Below, piece after piece: positions 6,989-15,584 of a DNA stretch of 33,376 bases. The stretch is from an uncultured Eubacteriales bacterium. GTDB lineage: Bacteria > Bacillota > Clostridia > Oscillospirales > Acutalibacteraceae. Where the stretch lies: positions 1-33,376 of the forward strand of contig ONAX01000010.1 in NCBI GenBank assembly GCA_900315875.1. The letters run 5' to 3'. The notes beneath the pieces were generated by a model that was not told the origin of the DNA, did no database searches, and worked only from the letters and a program-made list of their open reading frames with translations. Position 1 is the stretch's first letter. Every line of letters starts with the position of its first letter. The position numbers were made by a program, and so were the translations under genes.

Positions 6989-9307
6989 TCAGCTCCAGTT
7001 AAGCTTATAGGTCTGTCCGTCAACAACTTCAAGACCGTCAGTTGTGGGATACTGCTTTTTGCCGTCGTTGAAAATAACTACAGGATTTGGAATAGTATCC
7101 GGAACCTTATATGAATATGTTCCGTCACCGTTACTTGTCATAGGCTGACCGGGCCAATCGCCATTGTTTGCGTTGCCGCCCATTGAATAAACATATGCAT
7201 TCAGGTTGTCGCCCCATGAGTCCGGCTTTATGAAACTAATGGTAGCATATATGCCTACGGCAGGAGCGTTGTCATCAGCTTTGTATATCTTGCCTGCCTC
7301 AAGAGAAGCACCCTGCTCCATTGCTGCAGGATACTGATTATTGCCGTCACTGAATATTACAAGAGCCGCACTCCAGTCCTGCTCAAGAGCATAGGTATAG
7401 GTGCTGCCCTCACCCTTAGTCATCTTTTTGCCGGGCCACTCGTCATTAGTTTCCACAGGACTCTTGGTTTCATCATAGATGTAGATATATACATCTTCAC
7501 CCCATGAAGAGGGCTTATCAAATTTTATTTCCGTACCCTTTGAGGTCGTTTCGACCTTATTGAAATAATAGGTCATATTGGATGTCAGTCCGTTGCTGCC
7601 TTTTGCACTGAGGGTAAGGGTAGTTGTTTCGCCGCTGAGAGCAACATTAATGCTTTCACCGTCAGCAAAGTTTGTTGCAGCGCCGCCGTTGACGCTGTAT
7701 GTGCTCTCCTGAGCATCCTTAACATGTGCATTAACGCTTACAGTATCACCGCCGCAGTTAAATAATGTATTATCTATTGTGATTTTCGGCATTACAACGG
7801 GGTCGGTATATCCATCATTATAGAGAACTGCCACACCGCCTGCAGCAACGCTTCCGGAAATTGTTCCGCCGGTAACAGTGAAATCTCCGTTTTTGCCTGT
7901 TCTGTCAGTATATGTGCCGTCGCCCAGCGTGGATTTAATATTCAGAACAGCGGCTTTATCGCTGCCGTTAACAATAACCGCACCCTTTGTACCTCTGCAG
8001 ATAAGGAGAAGCTTTTCCTTTGCTTCTTCGTCCGGATTTGTCATTTCGGTTGCTTCCCCTGCCATTGCATTGCGGAACCGGTTAAGTGCAACAACCGTGC
8101 TGTCTTTATAAATATCGCTGCCTGCTGCTCCTATACGGTTCATTGTTCCCCACTGGCTGTCGGGTGATGAACCGTAAGGACGGTCGAAGAACAGCGGAGT
8201 TCCGTCGCCGTTTGCAGCAATTACTGCCCAGCCGCGGATAATCTGCTCGTCAGTAATAGAATATGTTCCGTCACCGGTGTAGTTATCGTGGGATTCTACC
8301 CAGGTAACGCCCTTAGTACTGCCCTTGAGGAGCATGTCGGACATATCCTTTGCCTTGAAGCGTCCAGTTTTAAGAGAAGAACGTATAACAGCACCGTAGC
8401 CGCTTGCTGTGGTATGACCTATTGCTGTAACATAATCCGCAATTCTCTCGTTATCACCCTGCAGAACCTCGCCGTAATTGAAAATACTGTCTGCCTTATC
8501 AATTTTAGTCGTTACCTGCTCCCAGAAATTGTTTTCATAGGAGTCATCCTCCTTGGGGTCATCCGGAAGACCAATATGCTTGGCAGTATCATATCTGAAA
8601 CCGTCCGCACCGTCAGCAATAAGCTGGTTGAGATACTTTATGAAATATTCCTGAAAAGCAGGATTTTCGGTATTAACATCATGTAGACCCGAAAGGGAAT
8701 AGGTTGTACACTGCAGTCTGTCACCATAGCTTGAAATATTTTTCGATTCGTTTTTGTGGTATAGCTTATCTGCGCCTCCGACTGAATTGATAAGGTTTTC
8801 AGATACCGCGCTCTTATCTGCAGAAGTATGGTTCGGAACAACGTCAACTATAATCTTTATTCCGTATCTGTCAGCCTCCTGACACAAAGCCTTGAAATCC
8901 TCTTCGGTTCCGACCTGATAGTTGCCAATTTTCCAGTCCGTCGGCTGATACTGGAAATACCATTTACCCTTGCCCATAAGCTGCATTCCGCCGTCGCCGC
9001 CGACGATAACCTCATTTGCAGGTGAGGTCTGGATGGTAGAATAACCTGCAGCAGCAATATCAGCCATGCTTTCCTTTATGGTATTGAATGACCATGACCA
9101 TGCATGAAGAATAACGCCGTCCTCAATTTTTTCCTTAAGTCCGAAATCAACGTTAACAGGTGTTGTATCCGCTGTGGAAGCTGTAGTCGATGTCGGGTTG
9201 CTGTTCAAATCTGTTGTGCCGCCCTTGCAGCCGGAAAACAGAGCAGCAGGTGATGCCGCCAGTGCAAGCATCAGAATAGAAGCAATGAGCTGTTTCCTTT
9301 TTAACAT
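6989..9307 (-). CDS. Lipoprotein alpha-amylase, GH13 (AmyE-like) with C-terminal CBM26-type starch-binding modules
   Basis: This 772-residue enzyme should hydrolyse internal alpha-1,4 bonds of starch at the cell surface. The lipobox LFSGC places the acylated Cys at 27, after a basic, hydrophobic signal peptide; a Thr/Ser-rich linker follows (about 30-52). The GH13 barrel (about 60-430) is closely like Bacillus AmyE: GVILHAWSWSFNTIK, DVVPNH (155-160), DGFRYD with nucleophile Asp240, FNYGE with acid/base Glu280, and WVESHDN with Asp341. A beta domain follows to about 497, then a linker domain (about 503-590) and two similar modules (about 592-690 and 692-772) each with WG..-Y-Y, WPG..M and VIF.DG..QYP, the CBM26 pattern. 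GGAGG precedes the ATG. Probably monocistronic, with its own promoter and terminator. Confidence 0.95.
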   Translation of the reverse strand: MLKRKQLIASILMLALAASPAALFSGCKGGTTDLNSNPTSTTASTADTTPVNVDFGLKEKIEDGVILHAWSWSFNTIKESMADIAAAGYSTIQTSPANEVIVGGDGGMQLMGKGKWYFQYQPTDWKIGNYQVGTEEDFKALCQEADRYGIKIIVDVVPNHTSADKSAVSENLINSVGGADKLYHKNESKNISSYGDRLQCTTYSLSGLHDVNTENPAFQEYFIKYLNQLIADGADGFRYDTAKHIGLPDDPKEDDSYENNFWEQVTTKIDKADSIFNYGEVLQGDNERIADYVTAIGHTTASGYGAVIRSSLKTGRFKAKDMSDMLLKGSTKGVTWVESHDNYTGDGTYSITDEQIIRGWAVIAANGDGTPLFFDRPYGSSPDSQWGTMNRIGAAGSDIYKDSTVVALNRFRNAMAGEATEMTNPDEEAKEKLLLICRGTKGAVIVNGSDKAAVLNIKSTLGDGTYTDRTGKNGDFTVTGGTISGSVAAGGVAVLYNDGYTDPVVMPKITIDNTLFNCGGDTVSVNAHVKDAQESTYSVNGGAATNFADGESINVALSGETTTLTLSAKGSNGLTSNMTYYFNKVETTSKGTEIKFDKPSSWGEDVYIYIYDETKSPVETNDEWPGKKMTKGEGSTYTYALEQDWSAALVIFSDGNNQYPAAMEQGASLEAGKIYKADDNAPAVGIYATISFIKPDSWGDNLNAYVYSMGGNANNGDWPGQPMTSNGDGTYSYKVPDTIPNPVVIFNDGKKQYPTTDGLEVVDGQTYKLNWS

Positions 9308-9319
9308 AATAAACCTCCT

Positions 9320-9334
9320 GCGGCAAACTGCCGC
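9320..9334 (-). other. Hairpin abutting the amylase ribosome-binding site
   Basis: GCGGCA (9320-9325) and TGCCGC (9329-9334) with a 3-base loop end exactly where AGGAGG (9314-9319) begins on the - strand. It may protect the mRNA 5' region or modulate ribosome access. Confidence 0.5.
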
Positions 9335-9377
9335 TGCATTGTATTAGTGGCGAATAGAGCCAATTATCCATAATTTA

Positions 9378-9405
9378 ATTATACACATCAGACTGAAATT
9401 TTCAA
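9378..9405 (-). promoter_or_regulatory. Candidate amylase promoter
   Basis: On the - strand TTGAAA (9400-9405) and TATAAT (9378-9383) are 16 bp apart, giving a 5' leader of about 65 bases. I see no clear catabolite-repression operator. Confidence 0.6.
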
Positions 9406-9473
9406 TAACTTTTCAGAAATTATACGCTTTTTACAAACTACAGCTTTAAGTCGATAAAGTATATCAAAAAACA

Positions 9474-9502
9474 TTGACAAAATATTGACGAAGTAATAAA
9501 AT
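9474..9502 (+). promoter_or_regulatory. Candidate promoter of the HAD phosphatase gene
   Basis: TTGACA (9474-9479) and TAAAAT (9497-9502), 17-bp spacer, divergent from the amylase promoter. Start of transcription would fall about 10 bases before the ATG at 9519, which would leave a very short leader that truncates the ribosome-binding site. Confidence 0.5.
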
Positions 9503-9518
9503 AAGGCGAAGGAGTTGA

Positions 9519-10367
9519 ATGATTATGCAATACAAAATAATTGCTCTTGATCTTGACGGCACTCTTACGAATTCAGAAAAAATAATAACAGACGAAACAA
9601 AGCGCTGGCTTATCGGCTATCAGCTTGCAGGCGGAAAACTGATTCTCGCTTCCGGCAGACCGACATATGGTATTTTAGATCATGCAAAAACTCTTCACCT
9701 CGATCGTTTCGGAGGATATATCCTTGCATATAACGGCGGATGCGTTATCGACTGCAAAAGCGGCGAAATTCTTTTCCAGCAGACATTCCCCCGTGAGCTT
9801 CTGCCTGAGATATGCGATATAATAAAGGACTACAATGTAGGAATCAATACATATCAGGATAACAATATCATTGCCGGAAAAAATGTGAATAAATATACCG
9901 AAATTGAAGCAAAAATAAACGGCATGAATATTAAGTTCGTAGAGGATTTCCCTGGATATGTTGATTTCGATATCAACAAATGCCTGCTTCAGGGAGAGCC
10001 TGATGAAATAGTTAAGCTCGAAGCTATTCTGTCGGAAAAATACAAAGGTACGCTCGGCGTATTCCGCTCTGAAAGCTATTTTCTTGAGCTCGTCCCGAAT
10101 GGTATTGACAAGGCTCAGTCAATTGACCGTCTGCTGAAAATGATCAAAATCCCGACAGAGCAGTGCATAGCCTGCGGCGACGGCTTCAACGATATCTCGA
10201 TGATAGAATATGCCGGTCTTGGTGTAGCAATGGAAAATGCAAAGGATTCCGTTAAAGAAGCAGCAGATGTGATTACTCTCTCAAATGACAATGAAGGCAT
10301 ATCTCACCTTCTCAGAACACTTCCGCGCGGCTTCGGCAGAAAAAGCGGTCATTCTAAAAAAATATAA
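9519..10367 (+). CDS. Cof-type HAD-superfamily phosphatase (class IIB)
   Basis: A 282-residue HAD hydrolase of the Cof/YkrA type, which dephosphorylate sugar phosphates, nucleotides or cofactors in the cytoplasm. Motif I is LDLDGTL near residue 10 (nucleophile and acid Asp), motif II is ILASGRP, motif III Lys lies in the GIDKAQSI segment, and motif IV is GDGFNDISM with the metal Asp residues; the C2B cap lies between II and III (about 85-190). GGAG at 9511-9514 lies four bases before ATG 9519 and ten before a second ATG at 9525; either may be used. It stands alone, followed by two hairpins. Confidence 0.93.
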   Translation: MIMQYKIIALDLDGTLTNSEKIITDETKRWLIGYQLAGGKLILASGRPTYGILDHAKTLHLDRFGGYILAYNGGCVIDCKSGEILFQQTFPRELLPEICDIIKDYNVGINTYQDNNIIAGKNVNKYTEIEAKINGMNIKFVEDFPGYVDFDINKCLLQGEPDEIVKLEAILSEKYKGTLGVFRSESYFLELVPNGIDKAQSIDRLLKMIKIPTEQCIACGDGFNDISMIEYAGLGVAMENAKDSVKEAADVITLSNDNEGISHLLRTLPRGFGRKSGHSKKI

Positions 10368-10381
10368 TATTATATAAAAAA

Positions 10382-10418
10382 AACGTCGATGAATTCAGTT
10401 CACCGGCGTTATTATTTT
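10382..10418 (+). terminator. Terminator of the HAD gene, first hairpin
   Basis: AACGTCGATGAA (10382-10393) pairs imperfectly with TTCACCGGCGTT (10399-10410), followed by ATTATTTTT. Confidence 0.72.
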
Positions 10419-10442
10419 TCAATAAAGATTTATTACTGAAAG

Positions 10443-10474
10443 CTCTCTGCCACCAGATGACAGAGAGTTTTTTT
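10443..10474 (+). terminator. Second terminator after the HAD gene
   Basis: CTCTCTG (10443-10449) and CAGAGAG (10461-10467) followed directly by seven T's; isolates the next + strand gene from readthrough. Confidence 0.72.
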
Positions 10475-10556
10475 ACATCAATACATCAATGATTTTTTAT
10501 TACGAATATGTATAGTTTGTTTCCGTTTGTCAAAACTAATAACGGAGGTGCAAATA

Positions 10557-11294
10557 ATGTACAGTATGAAAAATGAAAAGGTAAACAGGAAATCCCCGAA
10601 AAAAAATATAGCCTTCTACATTTCCCTTGCAGTCTGCATTGCCGCAATAGCAGGCGCAGCGTGGACAACCTACGGAAGTGTGGACGAATATACCAGACTT
10701 TCCGAAAACACTGTTCAGAGTACTAAAGAGCAGGAATCACAGCAGTCATCGGAAAAGACAGCGGAAATAAAACCCGCGGAAAAAAGTGAACCCGAAAAAA
10801 CCGAAAGCAGCAAGCAGGTAGAAAAAACAGAAGAAAAAACACCTCAGACATCTGTACCGGAGCGTGTGCGTGCAGTTGCTGCCGAGCCGGATCAGCCTAA
10901 AACATGCAAGCCTACAAGCGGCGATATAATCAAGCCATACAGTCCTAATATACCAGTGCGCTCTGAAACTATGAATGATTTCAGGACACACAGTGCAGTA
11001 GACTATAGTGCAGAGGAGGGCTCGCCTGTGAAAGCAGTTATGAACGGGAAGGTCAAAAAAATCTATACCGATGCCATGCTCGGAAATATCATATGTATTG
11101 AGCATGACGGCGGTTATGAGGCATTTTATTGCGGACTTAGCGACACACCGCCTGTCAGCGAGGGAGATACAGTTGAGCTTGGTCAGACTATAGGCTTTAT
11201 TGGAAAAATACCGTCGGAAATCAAGGAAGAAAGCCATTTGCATTTTGAAATGAAAAACAGCAAGGGTACAATTGATCCAACAAGTGTCATCTGA
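10557..11294 (+). CDS. Membrane-anchored M23 (LytM) family protein, SpoIIQ-like
   Basis: The 245-residue protein has a short basic N-terminus, one membrane segment (about 18-38), a long Glu/Lys/Ser/Thr-rich linker (about 45-125) and a C-terminal M23 domain (about 138-245). Zinc ligands are present: HxxxD with His145 and Asp149, and HLH with His229; so it may be an active glycyl or D-Ala endopeptidase facing outside. The single-TM layout and the MNDFRTHSAVDYS and DAMLGN segments resemble SpoIIQ, the forespore half of the engulfment channel; this identity is inference. I chose the ATG at 10557, seven bases after GGAGGTG; an upstream TTG at 10527 lacks a site. Followed by a GC-rich terminator. 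Confidence 0.87.
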   Translation: MYSMKNEKVNRKSPKKNIAFYISLAVCIAAIAGAAWTTYGSVDEYTRLSENTVQSTKEQESQQSSEKTAEIKPAEKSEPEKTESSKQVEKTEEKTPQTSVPERVRAVAAEPDQPKTCKPTSGDIIKPYSPNIPVRSETMNDFRTHSAVDYSAEEGSPVKAVMNGKVKKIYTDAMLGNIICIEHDGGYEAFYCGLSDTPPVSEGDTVELGQTIGFIGKIPSEIKEESHLHFEMKNSKGTIDPTSVI

Positions 11295-11344
11295 GTTTTG
11301 TCATTAAAAAAACAACAGGCTGTCGCAAATAGCACAACCCATCC

Positions 11345-11385
11345 GCCCGACCGCGAATTCTTCGCGACCGGGCAATATTATTTTT
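11345..11385 (+). terminator. Terminator of the M23 gene
   Basis: GCCCG (11345-11349) and CGGGC (11369-11373) close a stem with inner CGCGAA/TTCGCG and loop TTC, followed by AATATTATTTTT. The remaining gap 11386-11440 holds nothing I can name. Confidence 0.7.
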
Positions 11386-11440
11386 CAGAATAATAGGCTG
11401 TAAAATAATTTGCATTTTTTCGGCTTATCTCGTGCGATAA

Positions 11441-11467
11441 AAAAATCCTCCCCTGATAGAGGGGAGG
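11441..11467 (-). terminator. Terminator of the DD-carboxypeptidase gene
   Basis: CCTCCCCT (11447-11454) and AGGGGAGG (11460-11467) form a perfect 8-bp stem; the - strand continues ATTTTTTTATC. Confidence 0.87.
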
Positions 11468-11524
11468 CGGCAGTGCAAAGCGCTGACATTTGGATGGATT
11501 TGCATGAGGTTCAATTATTTATTA

Positions 11525-12862
11525 TCAGAATTTTCTGTATTTCTTGACAGGTCGTCTTGTTTTCTTGCGGCGATTGTACACAGCGGCAACTATCATATAT
11601 ATTAGAGCCAGAACTATAATACCGATAACAACTGCTATAAACCATGTTGACGTTGCTATCGTTTTAAGGCCGTCCATTACTGTAAGCAGTTCACTTCTGT
11701 CGACTGATTCACCTGCAAGCAGATCTATTGTTGCAAGCTTCTGATTCGCATAACTGAGTGTTACTGTGCCTATCTTGTCGCCCTGACGGACAGGAGCGTC
11801 AATGCTTTCAGGAATGCTGTAGGTTTTGTCAATACTGTCAAGCGAAACGTCGTCCGGCATGATTGTTGAATAGCCTTCTGCCGGAGCAAGCTGAATGGAA
11901 TCCTTATTCCATGCGTAATTAAGACCTATTTCCTTAACAAGATCGTTTTTGTCGAGGATGGTTTTTATTGCAAGATTCTCAAACGCCCATTTATACAGAT
12001 TTGCGGAATCAATCATAGCTCCGTTTTCATATTGCTCGCCCTTTTCGTCCTCGTAAGGAGCACCATAGGCAATACACAGATATGTATATCCGTCGCGTAC
12101 AGCCATTGAAACAAGACAGTATCCGCTGTCGTTACCGGTTGAACCTGTCTTTATTCCCACAGCATAGGGATAATAATAATCCCCTCCGCGGTATTCGTCT
12201 ATCATATAATTGGTAGTAACGAGATATCTGTCATCTCCGAGAATATCAGAAGTTACCGTATTTGTAATTTCTGTAAAAAACGGCAGAGTCAGCGCATATT
12301 TCGTAATCTTTGCCATATCCTCAACGGTTGTGTAGTGGTTGGGATCATTCAGTCCGTGCGGGTTTGAAAAATGCGTATCCTCGCACCCGAGGGACTGTGC
12401 CTTGCTGTTCATCAAATCAACGAATTTATCGATATCACCGTTTCCGACATAATCAGCAAGAATAAGCGCAGCATCATTTCCCGAAGGAATCATCATACAG
12501 CACAAAAGCTGGTATATGCTGACCTTTTCATTTTCCTCCAGACCTGCCATCGAGCTGCCAGTTCCGAGAAGCATGTCCAGAACCTCACCCTTGACATTGA
12601 GATATGTATTTTTAGGATCCGGAACATGTTCTGAGGTAATTACATATGTCATTATCTTGGTAGTTGAGGCAGGGAATCTCCTTGCAGAGGAATCCTTGCG
12701 GTAAACAACAGTTTCAGTATCCAGATTTTCGAGGTAAATAGATTTGCTCGTTGTTTCAAAATCTATGTTGTATGTAGCAGCGTTTACGGTGCTGCATGAA
12801 ATTGACGCCAATGTGCAAAGAAGCATGCAGACCGAAAGCAGCACAGAAAAATATTTTTTCAT
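11525..12862 (-). CDS. Serine-type D-alanyl-D-alanine carboxypeptidase (PBP5/DacF-like, S11 family)
   Basis: This penicillin-binding protein removes the terminal D-Ala from peptidoglycan pentapeptides outside the membrane. The 445-residue product has a signal peptide (1-29, with several Cys), the catalytic STTK at Ser66-Lys69, SGN at 127-129 and KTG at 238-240, a PBP5 C-terminal beta domain (about 305-385), then a C-terminal membrane helix (about 397-425) and a very basic RRKKTRRPVKKYRK tail, rather than the usual amphipathic anchor. Start at 12862 is supported by GGAGC seven bases upstream; a further in-frame start at 12898 has no site. The gap to the divergent gene (12863-13153) holds a small GAGGC/GCCTC hairpin (12904-12921) and no clear promoter. 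Confidence 0.94.
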   Translation of the reverse strand: MKKYFSVLLSVCMLLCTLASISCSTVNAATYNIDFETTSKSIYLENLDTETVVYRKDSSARRFPASTTKIMTYVITSEHVPDPKNTYLNVKGEVLDMLLGTGSSMAGLEENEKVSIYQLLCCMMIPSGNDAALILADYVGNGDIDKFVDLMNSKAQSLGCEDTHFSNPHGLNDPNHYTTVEDMAKITKYALTLPFFTEITNTVTSDILGDDRYLVTTNYMIDEYRGGDYYYPYAVGIKTGSTGNDSGYCLVSMAVRDGYTYLCIAYGAPYEDEKGEQYENGAMIDSANLYKWAFENLAIKTILDKNDLVKEIGLNYAWNKDSIQLAPAEGYSTIMPDDVSLDSIDKTYSIPESIDAPVRQGDKIGTVTLSYANQKLATIDLLAGESVDRSELLTVMDGLKTIATSTWFIAVVIGIIVLALIYMIVAAVYNRRKKTRRPVKKYRKF

Positions 12863-13153
12863 TGTATCAGCTCCGACCATTATGGGATAATAAAACAAAT
12901 TATGAGGCTGATGACCGCCTCTTATGTAAAGTTTACTAAAATATCATTCTCTTTATGTACAAGACGACTGATTTGTGATATACTTATCTATGGAATAGTC
13001 CGGAAAAGAAACAATCTGTCTGATCCGGAAAAGCTTTTTACCGCCCCAGAGAATGTACTATTCTATTGTACATCATTTTCGGCAAAAACACAAACATATT
13101 TCCAAAATTTTGGCAGGTTGCGCAAATTTGTCATATACAAAGGATGTAAAAGC

Positions 13154-13810
13154 ATGATATTTGTTACCGGCGATATGCATGGAGAGTATAAAAGATTTGA
13201 GGACAAGCGTCTGAAAAAGCTGACAGAGAATGATACCCTGATAATATGCGGAGATTTCGGCTTTATCTGGGACAATTCGCCCGAGGAGAAAAAGACGCTG
13301 CAGAAGCTGGGGGAGAGGAAGCATCTGACTCTTTTTGTCGAGGGAACGCACGAAAACTTTTCGCTGCTCGCTACATATCCCATATGTGAGCTTTTCGGTG
13401 CAAGAGCAAGGCATATCTGCGGAAATCTTTATCAGCTGCTGAGAGGAGAAATATATACAATAGAAGGCAGCACATTTTTTGCTTTCGGAGGCGGCGACAG
13501 CGACGACAAGGAGCTGCGCATGCGCAACGGTACATGGTGGCGCGAGGAACAGCCGTCTATAATAGAAATGCAGTATGCCGTAGAAAATCTTGATAAGGCG
13601 CGCCGCAGGGTGGATTACATAATCACGCACCAGCCCTCACTGTCTGATATGGCACGTGTTGACAGAAAATGCCGGGTTTCCGCCACAGCATCATTTTTTG
13701 ATGAGCTGTCTCACAAGGTAAGATACAAAAAGTGGTTTTTCGGCTCGCTCCACAAGGACAAGAAACTTCCCAAAGCTCACTGTCTTTTTACTGATGTGGT
13801 GAAAATATAG
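13154..13810 (+). CDS. Calcineurin-like metallophosphoesterase with degenerate metal motifs
   Basis: The 218-residue protein follows the metallophosphoesterase layout: GDMHG (Asp7, His9), CGDFGFIWD (Asp34), the third motif at 63-68, ITHQ (His159) and the last motif at 197-200. In typical members the third motif reads GNHEN and the last GHxH; here they read GTHEN and GSLH, so the bridging Asn (Thr65) and one His (Ser198) are replaced. Catalysis may be reduced or changed. The ATG at 13154 is preceded by AAAGGATG; the upstream in-frame extension to 12902 lacks a site and family-like sequence. Standalone gene, two hairpins follow. Substrate unknown. Confidence 0.88.
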   Translation: MIFVTGDMHGEYKRFEDKRLKKLTENDTLIICGDFGFIWDNSPEEKKTLQKLGERKHLTLFVEGTHENFSLLATYPICELFGARARHICGNLYQLLRGEIYTIEGSTFFAFGGGDSDDKELRMRNGTWWREEQPSIIEMQYAVENLDKARRRVDYIITHQPSLSDMARVDRKCRVSATASFFDELSHKVRYKKWFFGSLHKDKKLPKAHCLFTDVVKI

Positions 13811-13823
13811 TATTAAAATAATA

Positions 13824-13853
13824 ACGGGACAGCTCCGATTGAAACTGTCCCGT
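13824..13853 (+). terminator. Hairpin after the metallophosphoesterase gene
   Basis: ACGGGACAG (13824-13832) and CTGTCCCGT (13845-13853), perfect 9-bp stem, 14 bases after the stop; no U-tract, so possibly an mRNA 3' end stabiliser. Confidence 0.5.
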
Positions 13854-13855
13854 CT

Positions 13856-13897
13856 GCCCGATCGAAGGTATTTATCGACCGGGCATTTTTTATTTTA
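13856..13897 (+). terminator. Terminator of the metallophosphoesterase gene
   Basis: GCCCGATCG (13856-13864) pairs with CGACCGGGC (13876-13884), with one mismatch, followed by ATTTTTTATTTTA. Confidence 0.83.
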
Positions 13898-13908
13898 TCA
13901 CATAAAAA

Positions 13909-14061
13909 TTATTTCTTTCTTAAAATATCAAGAGTATGATTTGATGCGCCGACTGTATCCTGTCTTTCGCAGGTTGCAAGGTAATATTCAACCCGTCCAT
14001 GCTGAAGCAAAAGCCTTTCCTCTTCATTATAGTTATTGTAGAAGCTCTTTAAATAATCCAT
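13909..14061 (-). pseudogene. Internally deleted SAM-methyltransferase remnant (50 codons)
   Basis: On the - strand a short intact frame encodes 50 residues starting MDYLKSFYNNYNEEERLL. AAAGGA lies 10 bases before this ATG; another ATG at 14070 is too close to it. The first ~24 residues match the start of a clostridial class I SAM-methyltransferase family as I recall it (YNxYxEExRL...HGxVEY), while the end (LATCERQDTVGASNHTLDILRKK region) resembles the family's C-terminus; the whole SAM-binding core between them is missing. That points to a clean in-frame internal deletion leaving a translatable stub. The family match is from memory and needs a search. The stub could alternatively be a genuine small protein. 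Confidence 0.5.
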
Positions 14062-14088
14062 TTTTTTCATTTCCTTTATTATCTGATT

Positions 14089-14131
14089 AAAAAACCATAG
14101 TATTCCCGAAAGTTCATCAGAAATACTATGG
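14089..14131 (-). terminator. Terminator of the trpB2 gene
   Basis: CCATAGTATT (14095-14104) and AATACTATGG (14122-14131) form a perfect 10-bp stem; the - strand continues TTTTTTAATC. It separates trpB2 from the methyltransferase stub. Confidence 0.86.
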
Positions 14132-14161
14132 TCAATCTGAAGCTTAGCTTATGGCAGCTTA

Positions 14162-15535
14162 TTATTCAACATGGGGAAGCTTTGAAAAGCCTGCCTGAAG
14201 ATCCTCGTCTGTCGGGATGTAGTCGCTCATTTCGCCGTCGTTGTACTTCTGATATGCAACAAGGTCAAAATAGCCTGTTCCGGTAAGACCGAAGAGAATT
14301 GTCTTTTCCTCGCCGGTTTCCTTGCACTTCAGAGCCTCGTCAATTGCTGCACGGATAGCATGTGAGCTTTCCGGAGCCGGAAGAATACCCTCAATGCGTG
14401 CAAACTTTTCAGCTGCCTCGAATACAGCTGTCTGCTCAACTGCAACTGCCTCCATATAGCCGTCATGATAAAGCTGGCTGAGTGTAGAGGACATGCCGTG
14501 GAAGCGCAGACCGCCTGCGTGGTTTGCAGAGGGAATGAAGGATGAGCCGAGGGTATACATCTTTGCGAGCGGACAGATCATACCTGTGTCACAGAAATCG
14601 TAAGCAAACTTACCTCTTGTGAAGCTCGGGCAGGATGCAGGCTCAACAGCAATTATGCGGTAATCTGCCTCGCCTCTGAGCTTTTCACCCATAAAGGGAG
14701 CAATAAGTCCGCCGAGGTTAGAGCCGCCGCCTGCGCAACCGATGATTATATCAGGCTTTACACCGTACTTATCAAGCGCAGCCTTAGCCTCAAGACCGAT
14801 TACTGACTGATGCAGCAGAACTTGATTGAGAACAGAGCCAAGAACATAGCGGTATCCGGGGTTGGAGGTAGCAACCTCTACTGCCTCAGAAATAGCGCAG
14901 CCAAGGCTTCCGGTTGTGCCGGGATGCTCTTCAAGGATCTTTCTGCCGACTGCTGTTGTATTTGAAGGTGAGGGAGTAACATCTGCACCATATGTGCGCA
15001 TTACCTCACGGCGGAAGGGCTTCTGCTCGTAGCTTACCTTAACCATGAATACCTTACAGTCCAGTCCGAGATAAGCACATGCCATTGAAAGTGCAGTACC
15101 CCACTGACCTGCTCCGGTCTCGGTTGTAACACCCTTAAGACCCTGCTTCTTTGCATAGTAAGCCTGTGCGATAGCGGAATTCAGCTTATGGCTGCCGGAG
15201 GTATTGTTGCCCTCGAATTTGTAGTAAATCTTTGCAGGTGTGCCGAGTGCCTTTTCAAGGCAGTATGCACGAACAAGCGGAGCCGGACGGTACATTTTGT
15301 AGAAATCACGGATTTCCTGCGGTATTTCTATATAAGCTGTATCGTTGTCGAGTTCCTGAGAAACAAGCTCCTCACAGAAAACTGTGCTCAGTTCCTCTGC
15401 TGTCATCGGCTTGCCTGTGCCGGGGTTAAGGAGGGGTGCCGGCTTATTCTTCATATCTGCACGCAGATTATACCATTTATCCGGAATCTCCGATTCGTCA
15501 AGATAGATTTTGTAGGGGATTTTGTTTTCGCTCAT
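14162..15535 (-). CDS. trpB: Tryptophan synthase beta chain, TrpB2 type
   Basis: TrpB condenses indole with L-serine to tryptophan using PLP. The 457-residue length, the N-terminal extension (LDESEIPDKWYNLRADM) and the MYRPAPLVRA motif mark the TrpB2 (COG1350) branch rather than the shorter TrpB1. PLP Lys117 lies in GSHKLNS; ETGAGQWG (139-146) holds the catalytic Glu; IIGCAGGGSN binds the PLP phosphate. No trpA is adjacent, as is usual for TrpB2, which may salvage indole. The ATG at 15535 follows AAGGAAG; an in-frame start further up lies inside the T-box leader and is rejected. The leader carries a tRNA-Trp T-box, so expression should rise when charged tRNA-Trp is short. Confidence 0.95.
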   Translation of the reverse strand: MSENKIPYKIYLDESEIPDKWYNLRADMKNKPAPLLNPGTGKPMTAEELSTVFCEELVSQELDNDTAYIEIPQEIRDFYKMYRPAPLVRAYCLEKALGTPAKIYYKFEGNNTSGSHKLNSAIAQAYYAKKQGLKGVTTETGAGQWGTALSMACAYLGLDCKVFMVKVSYEQKPFRREVMRTYGADVTPSPSNTTAVGRKILEEHPGTTGSLGCAISEAVEVATSNPGYRYVLGSVLNQVLLHQSVIGLEAKAALDKYGVKPDIIIGCAGGGSNLGGLIAPFMGEKLRGEADYRIIAVEPASCPSFTRGKFAYDFCDTGMICPLAKMYTLGSSFIPSANHAGGLRFHGMSSTLSQLYHDGYMEAVAVEQTAVFEAAEKFARIEGILPAPESSHAIRAAIDEALKCKETGEEKTILFGLTGTGYFDLVAYQKYNDGEMSDYIPTDEDLQAGFSKLPHVE

Positions 15536-15584
15536 GATAGTTTCTTCCTTTCTGATATTAGCTTTGGATTCAGGGGTTGTCATA

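Noticed and set aside
12902-13153. N-terminal extension of the metallophosphoesterase
   Set aside because: The family starts at MIFVTGDMHG, a ribosome-binding site is present there, and the extension looks non-coding.
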